Below, in pieces: positions 45,589 through 54,931 of a stretch of DNA of 64,000 nucleotides. The notes beneath the pieces were generated by a model that made no database searches, was not told the DNA's origin, and saw nothing but the letters and a program-made list of their open reading frames with translations. This stretch comes from Oceanobacillus sp. FSL K6-2867 (lineage in GTDB: Bacteria > Bacillota > Bacilli > Bacillales > Amphibacillaceae): contig NZ_CP150144.1 of assembly GCF_037963145.1 (NCBI RefSeq), positions 3,410,001-3,474,000 on the forward strand, given 5' to 3'. A program made the translations under genes and the position numbers. Numbering within the stretch: the stretch's first letter is position 1; the number at the start of each line of letters is the position of its first letter.

Positions 45589-47109
45589 ATGAGATATGCG
45601 AACCCAAATACAGGAGGCGCAATTGTAACATTTAAGGAACGATATGATAATTTTATTGGTGGTGAATACCAACCGCCTGTGAATGGAAAGTATTTTGAAA
45701 ACGTCAGTCCGGTAACGGGCAAGGTATTCTGCGAAATCGCACGTTCTACAAAGGAAGATGTTCAGGTGGCCGTTGATGCGGCAAACGCTGCAAAAGACTC
45801 TTGGGGAAAGACCTCAGTTACAGAACGCTCGAATATATTAAATCAAATTGCCAATCGCATGGAAGAAAATTTGGAGAAACTGGCAGTCGCTGAAACTTGG
45901 GATAATGGGAAAGCAGTCCGGGAGCCATTGGCCGCAGACATACCACTCGCGATAGATCATTTTCGATATTTTGCTGGTGTTATTCGTGCTCAAGAGGGTG
46001 GTATCAGCCAGATTGATGATGATACTGTAGCATACCATTTTCATGAGCCGCTTGGTGTTGTAGGTCAAATTATTCCTTGGAACTTCCCATTACTGATGGC
46101 AACTTGGAAGCTGGCACCGGCACTTGCAGCTGGGAACTGTGTTGTATTAAAACCAGCTGAACAAACTCCAGCTTCCATCCATGTGTTTATAGAGATTATT
46201 CAAGATTTATTACCACCGGGAGTTCTTAATATTGTAAATGGATTTGGTGTTGAAGCAGGAAAACCACTTGCTACGAACCCTGGAATTTCCAAAGTAGCAT
46301 TTACAGGTGAAACAACTACTGGAAGAATGATTATGCAATATGCTTCTGAAAATATTATCCCTGTTACACTGGAGCTTGGCGGAAAGTCACCAAACATATT
46401 TTTTGAGGATGTGCTGGATGCCGATGATGGCTTCTTGGATAAAGCAGTGGAGGGCTTTGTTATGTTCGCACTCAACCAAGGTGAGGTCTGTACATGTCCA
46501 TCACGAGCCCTGGTACATGAGTCAATCTATGATACGTTTATGGAACGTGTTATCGAGCGTGTGAAACAAATCAAAATTGGCCATCCGCTTGATACAGAGA
46601 CGATGATGGGTGCACAGGCCTCCCATGAGCAATTGGAAAAAATATCATCCTATCTGGATATCGGAAAACAGGAAGGTGCAGAGGTGCTTATTGGCGGAAA
46701 TGTAAACAAGCTTGAAGGTGAGCTTGAAAATGGTTATTATGTCGAGCCAACGATTTTTAAAGGCAATAATAAAATGCGTATTTTCCAAGAAGAAATCTTT
46801 GGACCTGTCCTTTCCGTAACCACTTTTAAAGATAAAGAGGAAGCCATGAAAATAGCCAATGACACCTTGTATGGATTAGGTGCAGGCGTTTGGACACGTA
46901 ATATTAATACTGCTTACCGATTTGGACGCGGCATTCAGGCAGGGAGGGTATGGACAAACTGTTATCATCAATACCCAGCACATGCAGCATTTGGCGGCTA
47001 TAAAAAGTCAGGGATCGGACGGGAAAATCATTTAATGATGCTTGGCCACTATCAGCAAACGAAGAACTTATTAATTAGCTATAGCGAAGGTCCAGCAGGA
47101 TTATTTTAG
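45589..47109 (+). CDS. Aldehyde dehydrogenase (acetaldehyde dehydrogenase, AldB/AcoD type)
   Basis: 506 residues. NAD-dependent aldehyde dehydrogenase with the N-terminal [10 protein letters not shown]...[11 protein letters not shown] block typical of the AldB/ExaC/AcoD acetaldehyde group. The general base is Glu262 in LELGGKSPN and the nucleophile Cys301 in [11 protein letters not shown]. It oxidises acetaldehyde or other short aldehydes. The DUF779 gene follows it, a constant companion of this type. Start ATG after AGGAGGAATGTATGT. Confidence 0.92.
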   Translation: MRYANPNTGGAIVTFKERYDNFIGGEYQPPVNGKYFENVSPVTGKVFCEIARSTKEDVQVAVDAANAAKDSWGKTSVTERSNILNQIANRMEENLEKLAVAETWDNGKAVREPLAADIPLAIDHFRYFAGVIRAQEGGISQIDDDTVAYHFHEPLGVVGQIIPWNFPLLMATWKLAPALAAGNCVVLKPAEQTPASIHVFIEIIQDLLPPGVLNIVNGFGVEAGKPLATNPGISKVAFTGETTTGRMIMQYASENIIPVTLELGGKSPNIFFEDVLDADDGFLDKAVEGFVMFALNQGEVCTCPSRALVHESIYDTFMERVIERVKQIKIGHPLDTETMMGAQASHEQLEKISSYLDIGKQEGAEVLIGGNVNKLEGELENGYYVEPTIFKGNNKMRIFQEEIFGPVLSVTTFKDKEEAMKIANDTLYGLGAGVWTRNINTAYRFGRGIQAGRVWTNCYHQYPAHAAFGGYKKSGIGRENHLMMLGHYQQTKNLLISYSEGPAGLF

Positions 47110-47192
47110 CAGATAAGAGAATATAAACTTTCTTATGCTGCATAAGTGCAACGAAGGCATCCGCCTAAAGGCTTGACGAGCGCCAAGTTTTC
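47109..47192 (+). repeat. Interspersed repeat, copy 1 (uninterrupted)
   Basis: Begins at the stop of the aldehyde dehydrogenase. It contains an imperfect hairpin (GCAGATAAGAGAA with TTTCTTATGCTGC) followed by TATGCTGCATAAGTGCAACG, CTAAAGGCTTGACGA and GCGCCAAGT. The same words in the same order occur at 52252-52391, so this is a repeat family with at least two copies in the window. It ends 30 bases before the DUF779 start. Confidence 0.7.
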
Positions 47193-47222
47193 TAAAAATA
47201 ATCTGGTAAGGGGAGGCTATGC

Positions 47223-47582
47223 ATGGTCGAACGAGTAAAGGCAACAGAGGAAGCATTACGTCTGATTAATACATTGGTTAACATTCACGGGCCATTAATG
47301 TTTCATCAATCAGGAGGATGCTGTGACGGCAGTTCACCAATGTGTTATCAACGCGGAGAATTTCGGACCGGAGAATCGGACGTCCTGCTAGGAGAGATTG
47401 GTGATACACCTTTCTATATATCAAAGGATCAATATGAATATTGGAAGCATACGCAGCTCATTATTGATTCAATCGACGGTCGTGGCGGTATGTTTTCATT
47501 AGAAGGCCCAGAAGGGAAACGATTTATTACAAGATCTCGTGTGTTTACAGAAGAGGAAAAACATGAGTTAGCAAACAGTTAA
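47223..47582 (+). CDS. DUF779 protein
   Basis: 119 residues. DUF779 family: INIHGPLMFHQSGGCCDGSSPMCY carries a cluster of cysteines and a histidine, then DVLLGEIGDTPFYIS and GMFSLEGPEGKRFITRSR. Members nearly always follow acetaldehyde-type dehydrogenases; function not established, metal binding likely. About 110 bases after the dehydrogenase, with repeat copy 1 between. ATG after AAGGGGAGG. Confidence 0.88.
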   Translation: MVERVKATEEALRLINTLVNIHGPLMFHQSGGCCDGSSPMCYQRGEFRTGESDVLLGEIGDTPFYISKDQYEYWKHTQLIIDSIDGRGGMFSLEGPEGKRFITRSRVFTEEEKHELANS

Positions 47583-47595
47583 AAAGAAATGGAAT

Positions 47596-47626
47596 CGCCA
47601 TCTTAAACTTTAGGGTGGCGTTTTTT
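47596..47626 (+). terminator. Terminator after DUF779 gene
   Basis: CGCCATC / GGTGGCG (47596-47602 with 47614-47620; one G-T pair), then six T. Confidence 0.82.
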
Positions 47627-47732
47627 ATTTGCCAATAATTATTTGCTTGCAAACAATTATTCTTAGAACATGATTCACATCATTTTGGGCAATACATAAA
47701 CTAGGAAAAACGACCAAAAAGGGTGTGTTAAC

Positions 47733-48773
47733 TTGTCTATTCTTAACTATTATGTGAGCGGGAACACTGCAGAGGGGATCGTAAATTATTTACAAACAAA
47801 CATAGTACAATTGGAGAAAATCATATATTTAAAGCATCCCTCTGAAATGTATAAAACAAATATCTTAAAGCAGCTTGCTGCCATCTATAGTCCAGTGAAA
47901 AAGGTAGAAGTGTTAAAAAGTCCTTTGGGCACAAACTATTTAGATGGTGTAATCATCCTTGAAAAATCTGCAGCAATCCTCACTGACCGGATTGCATTAG
48001 AAGATTCACGGACAATAGAACTTGATTTACAGCAATTGACTGGAGAATCTCTTGAAACAGCAGGAAATGAAGAAATCCAGAAAAAGGTGAATCAATTTAC
48101 GAAGCAAGCTTGTGAAAACTTTGCAACAGGGCTAAAAATTCATGATGATTTAGAAGCTATTTATATTCATGAAATGAATTTTAAACGTGCAGATGAGCTG
48201 GCTGACAATTTTATTAAAGATTTATTGCCACAGGTAGCAACTGTGAATAGACATGCCCGTGTATATCACCGTTTATTTGGAACGAATACACCAGACGGGG
48301 TTGTTAACGAGGTTCCGCATTTAATCGAACATCTATCGAATGTTTACTATATAAAAGGGAGGGCAGGTACTGGTAAATCAACCTTTATGAAAAAAATTGC
48401 AAAAGCTTGCGAACAGCATGGGTATGATGTGGAGCTGTATCATTGCAGCTTTGACCCGAAAAGCTTAGATATGGTTCTCGTCCGTGAGCTTGATTTCTGC
48501 ATATTTGATAGTACAGATCCCCATGAATTTTTTCCAAGCCGTGATAGTGAGCAAGTAGTTGATTTGTATTTGGAAACTGTAACACCAGGAACTGATGAGA
48601 AATTCGCAAAGAAAATTGATGCGGTGAACCGCAATTACAAATCCTATATGAAAAAAGGGATTCAGGATTTACAGCAGGCAGGGAAAGCTTTCGAAGCATT
48701 GGAACAAAAATTTATCATTAAGGAGCAAGATATCGAAAAGGCTGTTGAATATATACAAGATAAAATTAATTAG
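47733..48773 (+). CDS. P-loop NTPase of duplicated build (PRK06851-like), first P-loop degenerate
   Basis: 346 residues composed of two related halves. The second half has an intact Walker A, YIKGRAGTGKSTFMKKIA (residues 207-224), then VELYHCSFDPKSLDMVLVRE and FCIFDSTDPHEF. The first half shows matching text without the glycine-lysine loop: YLKHPSEMYKTNILKQLA (32-49), VEVLKSPLGTNYLDGVIILE and AAILTDRIA. Relatives I recall have two working loops. Function unknown; it precedes prkA by 167 bases on the same strand, hinting at sporulation or stationary-phase use. TTG start after GGGTGTG. Confidence 0.78.
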   Translation: MSILNYYVSGNTAEGIVNYLQTNIVQLEKIIYLKHPSEMYKTNILKQLAAIYSPVKKVEVLKSPLGTNYLDGVIILEKSAAILTDRIALEDSRTIELDLQQLTGESLETAGNEEIQKKVNQFTKQACENFATGLKIHDDLEAIYIHEMNFKRADELADNFIKDLLPQVATVNRHARVYHRLFGTNTPDGVVNEVPHLIEHLSNVYYIKGRAGTGKSTFMKKIAKACEQHGYDVELYHCSFDPKSLDMVLVRELDFCIFDSTDPHEFFPSRDSEQVVDLYLETVTPGTDEKFAKKIDAVNRNYKSYMKKGIQDLQQAGKAFEALEQKFIIKEQDIEKAVEYIQDKIN

Positions 48774-48940
48774 TAACTGAAAAAACCCGAAATTTTATGA
48801 ACTCTTATCGATTAATCCCGTTTTAAAGAAGTATTTACCAATCCTTTTTTGGGGAAATACGCTTATCAATACTCAAAGCATGAAAAGATGTGTCCGTGCA
48901 TAGGATATATAAACCGCTGCACAGATGGAGGGAGTAGCTG

Positions 48941-50836
48941 ATGAATATATTAAATAAGGCGAGAGACTATAGGGAAGAGGAAAACCGTTTAAAATGGGAA
49001 GGTACATTTGAAGAATATTTAGAGATTGTGAAAGAGAGACCAGAAGTCGCACAGACAGCGCATTCTCGTGTATATCATATGATTAAAAGCTCTGGGGTTA
49101 CTGAAAAAGACGATAAAAAAATGTTCCACTTCTTCGGTGAAGGAATCTTTGGATTAGAGACGGCAATTGAAAGATTGGTGGAAGAATATTTTCATCCCGC
49201 AGCTAAAAGATTAGATGTAAGAAAGCGGATATTATTATTGATGGGACCAGTAAGTGGAGGGAAATCGACCATCGTCAGTATGTTAAAACGTGGTCTTGAG
49301 CAATATTCACGTACTGAAGAAGGGGCGGTGTATGCAATAAAAGGCTGTCCAATGCATGAAGATCCGCTTCATTTAATTCCCCAGCATTTGCGGGAGGATT
49401 TTTATGAAGAGTATGGTATTCGAATTGAAGGCAGCTTATCACCATTAAATACGATGCGACTTGAACAGGAATACGGAGGCCGTATTGAAGATGTGAAGGT
49501 AGAACGGATATTCTTCTCAGAGGATAAGCGTGTTGGGATTGGAACCTTTAGTCCATCTGATCCGAAGTCACAGGATATTGCTGATTTAACTGGTAGTATT
49601 GACTTTTCTACAATTGCTGAATATGGGTCAGAATCCGATCCAAGAGCATACCGTTTTGATGGGGAATTGAACAAAGCAAACCGCGGGATGATGGAGTTCC
49701 AGGAAATTTTAAAAAGTGATGAGAAGTTCCTATGGCATTTATTATCATTGACGCAGGAAGGAAATTTTAAAGCAGGAAGGTTCGCGCTTATTTCCGCCGA
49801 TGAGCTTATCGTGGCACACACGAACGAGTCGGAATATCGTTCCTTTATAGCAAATAAGAAAAATGAAGCCTTGCATTCTCGAATTATTGTTATGCCAATC
49901 CCGTATAATTTAAGAGTTAGCCAGGAAGAACGAATCTACGAAAAAATGATTAAAGAAAGTGATATTGCGGATGTCCATGTTGCACCACATGCACTTCGAG
50001 CTGCAGCGATATTTTCAATCCTGACAAGATTGAAAGAATCGAAGAAACAAGGAATTGATTTGGTTAAGAAGATGCGGCTTTATGATGGCGAAAGTGTAGA
50101 AGGATTTAATCAAGTGGATACAGAGGAGTTAAAGAAGGAATTTCAGGATGAAGGAATGTCTGGAATTGACCCGCGCTATGTCATTAACCGGATATCCTCA
50201 ACGATTATTCGCAAAGAAGTGCCATCCATTAATGCGCTGGATGTACTGCGATCACTAAAGGATGGACTTGATCAGCATCCATCTATCTCAAAGGATGACT
50301 TGGAGAAATATATGAATTACATTGCCGTTGCAAGAAGAGAATACGATGAGATTGCGAAGAAAGAAGTACAAAAAGCCTTTGTTTATTCATATGAAGAATC
50401 AGCTAAAACGTTGATGGATAACTATTTGGATAACGTGGAAGCATACTGCAATAAGAATAAATTGCGCGATCCGCTTACTGGAGAGGAAATGAGTCCAGAC
50501 GAAAAGCTGATGCGTTCGATTGAGGAACAAATTGGAATCTCGGAGAATGCGAAAAAAGCATTTCGAGAGGAAATTCTTATTAGACTTTCTGCATATGCGA
50601 GAAAAGGAAAGCGATTTGATTATAATTCACATGAACGCTTACGTGAAGCTATCCAAAAGAAACTATTTGCAGATCTAAAGGATGTCGTAAAAATTACAAC
50701 ATCCTCGAAAACTCCAGATGAATCACAACTGAAAAAAATCAATGAAGTCATTGCACGTCTCATCGATGAACATGGTTATAATTCTGTGTCTGCAAACGAA
50801 TTACTGCGCTATGTTGGTAGTTTGCTAAATCGATAA
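48941..50836 (+). CDS. prkA: PrkA serine protein kinase / AAA+ protein
   Basis: 631 residues, full length for PrkA. N-terminal AAA-type domain with Walker A LMGPVSGGKSTIV (102-110 core) and family blocks YAIKGCPMHEDPLHLIP, DIADLTGSIDFSTIAEYGSESDPRAYRFDGELN (split) and FLWHLLSLTQEGNFKAGRF; C-terminal PrkA domain from about residue 400. In B. subtilis it is expressed in sporulation and affects SigK; in E. coli the homologue YeaG works with YeaH. Here the partners yhbH and spoVR follow directly. Start ATG after ATGGAGGGAG. Confidence 0.95.
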   Translation: MNILNKARDYREEENRLKWEGTFEEYLEIVKERPEVAQTAHSRVYHMIKSSGVTEKDDKKMFHFFGEGIFGLETAIERLVEEYFHPAAKRLDVRKRILLLMGPVSGGKSTIVSMLKRGLEQYSRTEEGAVYAIKGCPMHEDPLHLIPQHLREDFYEEYGIRIEGSLSPLNTMRLEQEYGGRIEDVKVERIFFSEDKRVGIGTFSPSDPKSQDIADLTGSIDFSTIAEYGSESDPRAYRFDGELNKANRGMMEFQEILKSDEKFLWHLLSLTQEGNFKAGRFALISADELIVAHTNESEYRSFIANKKNEALHSRIIVMPIPYNLRVSQEERIYEKMIKESDIADVHVAPHALRAAAIFSILTRLKESKKQGIDLVKKMRLYDGESVEGFNQVDTEELKKEFQDEGMSGIDPRYVINRISSTIIRKEVPSINALDVLRSLKDGLDQHPSISKDDLEKYMNYIAVARREYDEIAKKEVQKAFVYSYEESAKTLMDNYLDNVEAYCNKNKLRDPLTGEEMSPDEKLMRSIEEQIGISENAKKAFREEILIRLSAYARKGKRFDYNSHERLREAIQKKLFADLKDVVKITTSSKTPDESQLKKINEVIARLIDEHGYNSVSANELLRYVGSLLNR

Positions 50837-50853
50837 TGTGTAAAAAAATGCGT

Positions 50854-50886
50854 ACAGGGCTGACTTAATGTTAGTCCTGTTTTTCT
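50854..50886 (+). terminator. Terminator after prkA
   Basis: ACAGGGCT / AGTCCTGT (50854-50861 with 50873-50880, one G-T pair) then TTTTT. It separates prkA from yhbH, so they are probably separate or partly separate transcripts. Confidence 0.75.
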
Positions 50887-51048
50887 CTTTTAAAAAAGGC
50901 GCTTTTTAATGTAGATATACGCTTGTTCTTTCTGATTTTATACTAGATTTCTTTATTTTGTGGCAATAACTTGTTTCTCTTTGCATAGTATAAAAGAAAG
51001 TATAATTTAATAATAAGAGATTGAAAATTCAAATAGGAGAGGATTCAA

Positions 51049-52221
51049 ATGACTGAAGAAAATGAGCATAACTTTGTTGTCTCCCAGGAAAACTGGTCTC
51101 TCCATCGGAAAGGTTATCAAGATCAGCAGCGTCATATTGATAAAGTGAAAGATGCAATAAAAAATAACTTACCAGATCTTATCAGTGAAGAGAATATTAT
51201 CATGTCCAATGGGAAGGACGTCATTAAAATTCCGATCCGATCATTAGATGAATATAAAATACGCTATAACTATGATAAATCAAAACATGTAGGGCAAGGA
51301 AATGGCGATTCCGAAGTAGGGGATGTGATTGCTCGTGATCCGAATGCTGACGGTAACGGGCAAAAAGGTCAAGGAAGTGGCAAGAAGGCAGGAGAGAGTC
51401 CTGGAACAGACTATTATGAAACAGAAGTATCAATTGAAGAAATAGAAAATGCACTATTTCCAGATTTAGAGCTTCCAAACCTAAAACAGAAAGAACCAGC
51501 AGAAATAACAACAGAAAAAATTGAATTTAATGATGTCCGCAAAAAAGGGTTAATGGGAAATGTGGATAAAAAGCGAACGATTTTAACAGCTTTAAAACGC
51601 AATGCAAGAGAAGGAGAAGCGAAAATTACTCCAATTTATAATGAAGATTTACGTTTTAAAACTTGGAATGAAGTGATTAAACGAGAATCCAAAGCAGTTG
51701 TCATCGCAATGATGGACACGAGTGCATCGATGGGAAATTTTGAAAAGTACATGGCTCGGAGCTTTTTCTTCTGGATGAACCGTTTCTTGCGTACAAAATA
51801 TGAAACAGTGGAATTTGCATTTATTGCACACCATACAGAAGCAAAAGTAGTTTCTGAGGAAGCATTCTTCTCCAAGGGAGAGAGCGGTGGAACAATCTGC
51901 TCGTCTGCCTATAAAAAAGCGTTAGAGCTAATAGAAGACAAATTTAGTCCATCCCGTTATAATATCTATCCATTTCATTTTTCAGATGGAGAAAATATTA
52001 GCTCTGACAATGCGTCATGTATCAAGCTTGTAAAAGAAATCATGGATGTTTCCAATATGTTTGGCTATGGTGAAGTAAATGGATATAATCGTTATTCGAC
52101 ATTAATGAATGCATATAAAAATATTGATGATCCAAAATTCCGTTATTACGTGTTAAAGGAAAAAGGCGATGTTTATCATGCGATGAAAAGCTTTTTTCAA
52201 AAAGGAGCAGCCACTGTATAA
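51049..52221 (+). CDS. yhbH: YhbH, DUF444 von Willebrand A-type protein
   Basis: 390 residues. N-terminal charged region with a [20 protein letters not shown] glycine-rich linker, then a VWA-like domain with a MIDAS-type [13 protein letters not shown] (about residue 222) and [12 protein letters not shown]. This is the YeaH/YhbH family, invariably associated with PrkA and SpoVR and sporulation-related in Bacillus. Start ATG after AGGAGAGG. The protein is presumed cytosolic. Confidence 0.93.
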   Translation: MTEENEHNFVVSQENWSLHRKGYQDQQRHIDKVKDAIKNNLPDLISEENIIMSNGKDVIKIPIRSLDEYKIRYNYDKSKHVGQGNGDSEVGDVIARDPNADGNGQKGQGSGKKAGESPGTDYYETEVSIEEIENALFPDLELPNLKQKEPAEITTEKIEFNDVRKKGLMGNVDKKRTILTALKRNAREGEAKITPIYNEDLRFKTWNEVIKRESKAVVIAMMDTSASMGNFEKYMARSFFFWMNRFLRTKYETVEFAFIAHHTEAKVVSEEAFFSKGESGGTICSSAYKKALELIEDKFSPSRYNIYPFHFSDGENISSDNASCIKLVKEIMDVSNMFGYGEVNGYNRYSTLMNAYKNIDDPKFRYYVLKEKGDVYHAMKSFFQKGAATV

Positions 52222-52226
52222 ACATG

Positions 52227-52250
52227 TGTCCGGGTTGTCGGACATTTTTT
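52227..52250 (+). terminator. Terminator after yhbH
   Basis: TGTCCG / CGGACA (52227-52232 with 52239-52244) and six T, directly before repeat copy 2. Confidence 0.8.
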
Positions 52251-52251
52251 G

Positions 52252-52391
52252 GCAGCATAAGAAAGTTTATACTTTCTTATGCTGCATATGTGCAACGAAT
52301 GCATTTGCCTAAATACTTGCACTCCAAAATATAAGGGATTGTAGAAAAGCAAAGAATGTTTACGTCAAAATCCCTTAACGAACGCCAAGTC
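52252..52391 (+). repeat. Interspersed repeat, copy 2, with inserted hairpin
   Basis: Starts with a perfect 15-base stem (52252-52266 with 52271-52285, loop TTAT), then TATGCTGCATATGTGCAACG, GCCTAAATACTTG and, after an interruption, ACGAACGCCAAGTCTA. Relative to copy 1 at 47109, about 57 bases have been inserted between CTTG and ACGA. The insert itself carries TAAGGGATT (52332-52340) and AATCCCTTA (52369-52377) as inverted ends. Lies between yhbH and spoVR. Confidence 0.7.
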
Positions 52392-52439
52392 TAATCGAAC
52401 ATATCATAAACTGTATAAAGCATTTGTGGGGGGATGAAT

Positions 52440-53846
52440 TTGATACAATCAAAAGAGCTTAGCATTGCAATTGAAGAAATCACAGAAATTGCATCTGGTT
52501 TTGGGCTTGATTTTTACCCAATGCGTTATGAGATTTGCCCAGCTGATATTATTTATACATTTGGAGCATATGGGATGCCAACCCGATTTACGCATTGGAG
52601 CTTTGGAAAGCAATTTCACAAAATGAAGCTGCAATATGACCTTGGTCTAAGTCAAATTTATGAGCTTGTCATTAACTCTAATCCATGCTATGCCTTTTTG
52701 CTTGATACAAATACTCTGATCCAAAATAAACTGATTATCGCTCATGTACTTGCTCATTGTGATTTTTTCAAAAATAATGTGCGTTTTTCCAACACGAGAA
52801 GAGATATGGTTGAGAGCATGACAGCGACAGCTGAACGGATTGCTGATTACGAGATGCAGTATGGAAAAGATGAGGTCGAGAGTTTCTTAGACGCCATCCT
52901 TTCGATTCAAGAACATATCGATCCATCGATTATTCGATCCAAACTACCAGCAGCAGAAGATGACAATGTGGAAGAAGAGCAATCGATAAGAGGTCCATAT
53001 GATGATCTATGGGGTTTAGATGAGAAACGAGCTGATTCAAAACCGAAAGCTAGAAAACGGATTAAAAAGCTGCCGCCAAAGCCTGAAAAGGACTTATTAT
53101 TATTTATTGAAGAGCATAGTCGTGAACTGGAGCATTGGCAGCGGGATATTTTAACGATGATGCGTGAAGAAATGCTCTATTTCTGGCCGCAGTTAGAAAC
53201 CAAAATTATGAACGAAGGATGGGCTTCGTATTGGCATCAGCGCATTTTACGGGAAATGGATTTAACAAGCGATGAGACAATTGAGTTTTCCAAGCTAAAC
53301 GCTGGGGTTGTTCAGCCATCACGTACTTCCATTAATCCTTATTATCTAGGAATAAAGATTTTCGAAGATATTGAAGAACGTTATAATAATCCGACAGAGG
53401 AAATGCAACGTCAAGGCTATAAGCCAAACGCAGGAAGGGAGAAAATTTTTGAAGTTCGGGAGATTGAATCGGATATTTCCTTTATCCGCAATTACTTAAC
53501 GAAGGAACTTGTTGAACGTGAAGATATGTATTTATTTGAGAAAAAGGGCAGAGATTACCGCATTACACAGAAGGATTATGAACAGGTGAGGGATCAGCTT
53601 ATATCGATTCGGGTAAATGGTGGGTTTCCTTACATTGTTGTTGAAAACGGTGATTATTTGCGTAATGGTGAATTATATCTTGTTCATGGGTATGAAGGAA
53701 CTGAATTGGATATCCGCTATTTGGAACATGTTCTACCATATATCTATCAGCTGTGGGGACGTCCAGTTCATATGGAAACGGTTATTGAAGGAAGAGACAC
53801 AGTTTTTACTTATGATGGTAAAGAAGTCACAAAACGAGGGAAGTAG
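52440..53846 (+). CDS. spoVR: SpoVR family protein
   Basis: About 468 residues, normal for SpoVR. Markers: [37 protein letters not shown] (split), [23 protein letters not shown] and [13 protein letters not shown]. The family is needed for normal spore cortex in B. subtilis and belongs to the PrkA-YhbH-SpoVR trio (YeaG-YeaH-YcgB in E. coli). Start: the ATG at 52434 directly touches a G-run, whereas TTG 52440 lies 6 bases after it, so TTG is slightly favoured. Confidence 0.92.
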   Translation: MIQSKELSIAIEEITEIASGFGLDFYPMRYEICPADIIYTFGAYGMPTRFTHWSFGKQFHKMKLQYDLGLSQIYELVINSNPCYAFLLDTNTLIQNKLIIAHVLAHCDFFKNNVRFSNTRRDMVESMTATAERIADYEMQYGKDEVESFLDAILSIQEHIDPSIIRSKLPAAEDDNVEEEQSIRGPYDDLWGLDEKRADSKPKARKRIKKLPPKPEKDLLLFIEEHSRELEHWQRDILTMMREEMLYFWPQLETKIMNEGWASYWHQRILREMDLTSDETIEFSKLNAGVVQPSRTSINPYYLGIKIFEDIEERYNNPTEEMQRQGYKPNAGREKIFEVREIESDISFIRNYLTKELVEREDMYLFEKKGRDYRITQKDYEQVRDQLISIRVNGGFPYIVVENGDYLRNGELYLVHGYEGTELDIRYLEHVLPYIYQLWGRPVHMETVIEGRDTVFTYDGKEVTKRGK

Positions 53847-53903
53847 AATTGCTAGATTGTTTAACAAAATAAAAGCCAGGATTATGCTTGTGCATTCGAT
53901 AAG

Positions 53904-53930
53904 AGAGACTTGACTAATCAAGTCTCTTTC
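53904..53930 (+). terminator. Bidirectional terminator between spoVR and the prolyl-hydroxylase-like gene
   Basis: AGAGACTTGA / TCAAGTCTCT with a 4-base loop (53904-53913, 53918-53927), flanked by pyrimidine-rich sequence; the two genes converge here. Confidence 0.82.
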
Positions 53931-53950
53931 TCTATTTATTTCATTCTTAA

Positions 53951-54589
53951 TTATCTAACTCTTTGTTTTCTCATCCATTGTGTAGCTATCCATTTTTCTC
54001 CTGCGATTACGGGCGCTCCGCCGTGCAGAGTTTGTTTATTTAAGTTGCCGTCGGAATAAAAATATTCAAAGTACACTGCCATTCCTTTTTTTGGGAAAAC
54101 AGAAAAATTCAGCTCTGGAAAGTAGGTTTCTCCCCCTTGTTCGATCTCATTTAAGTACATAACGAGCGTGCTGATTCGATTGTTTTCAGATGCTTTGCTC
54201 GTAGGTGAAAAATAATCAAAATGAGCTTTATACTCTTGTCCAGGCGTATATTTTAAAATTTGCAGCCCTTCTGCATGTTCGACGGAGACATTCATAATAT
54301 TGGATACTCTCTTTTCAATAGTAGACAAAATGCTGTGTTCATTGCCTTCAAAAAACATACCGCTGCTTGTCCGAATGTCATTTACTTCCCGTGAATACCC
54401 GATTTTTGAACGATGCATGTTATCTTTTGATAATCGAATGAGTACGTCGCACTCTTCATCGCTTAAAACATTCCCTAGTACTACCACGAGCGGTTCTTCT
54501 AGACGAGCAACGATATGAATCTCTCGATCTTCTGTTTGAAACCGATTTCCAATATGATGAAAAATAGTTTGTTCGTGTACCTTTGTCAA
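53951..54589 (-). CDS. 2-Oxoglutarate/Fe(II) oxygenase, prolyl 4-hydroxylase-like
   Basis: 212 residues. Double-stranded beta-helix dioxygenase with iron ligands His123 and Asp125 (YKAHFDYF) and His189 (QTLHGGAP), and Lys199 (GEKWIATQW) for 2-oxoglutarate. Prolyl 4-hydroxylases of this size are known in Bacillus anthracis, acting on proline-rich or collagen-like proteins. The substrate here is unknown and no collagen-like gene is in the window. TTG start with AAGGAG 10 bases before. Confidence 0.88.
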   Translation of the reverse strand: MTKVHEQTIFHHIGNRFQTEDREIHIVARLEEPLVVVLGNVLSDEECDVLIRLSKDNMHRSKIGYSREVNDIRTSSGMFFEGNEHSILSTIEKRVSNIMNVSVEHAEGLQILKYTPGQEYKAHFDYFSPTSKASENNRISTLVMYLNEIEQGGETYFPELNFSVFPKKGMAVYFEYFYSDGNLNKQTLHGGAPVIAGEKWIATQWMRKQRVR

Positions 54590-54903
54590 TGTACATCGAC
54601 TCCTTAGATGAGTTTATTTGCGAAACCAAGCTTTCTAGAGTACTGTTCCATTATTATTATACTATAAACATCTGTTTCTTTATTAAATTTAGACCCTTAT
54701 TTATAGAGAATATTTCAGAAAAAGGATGCTGTTGCGTTAGGTTATAAAGAGTACAGATTTTTAAATGTGCTTAAAATATAAGGTAGATGCAAACCACGAA
54801 GGATAACTTCCAAAGTCAAAAGTGTAGCTGTGTTCCGATGCTGGAAAGGATGTATTAATACGAAGGATATAGAATTGGCAGATTGTATAAAAGAATTCAT
54901 AAC
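54590..54903. other. Intergenic region between 2OG-oxygenase and GTPase genes
   Basis: About 310 AT-rich bases without an open frame worth calling. The oxygenase promoter should lie near its left end, on the minus strand. No repeat, tRNA or riboswitch was seen. Confidence 0.4.
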
Positions 54904-54930
54904 AAAGAGCAGCTAAGAATGCTGCCCTTT
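54904..54930 (-). terminator. Terminator after the GTPase gene
   Basis: Read on the minus strand, AAAGGGCAGC / GCTGCTCTTT (one G-T pair) just after the stop, with a weak T-tract. Confidence 0.65.
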
Positions 54931-54931
54931 A

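Noticed and set aside
45344..45592. Open frame of 82 codons through the GC-rich repeat
   Set aside because: Its composition follows the repeat, it has no ribosome site and it runs into the aldehyde dehydrogenase start.
48840..48920. Sigma-E promoter upstream of prkA
   Set aside because: CATAGGAT resembles a -10 box, but no acceptable -35 box was found at the required distance.
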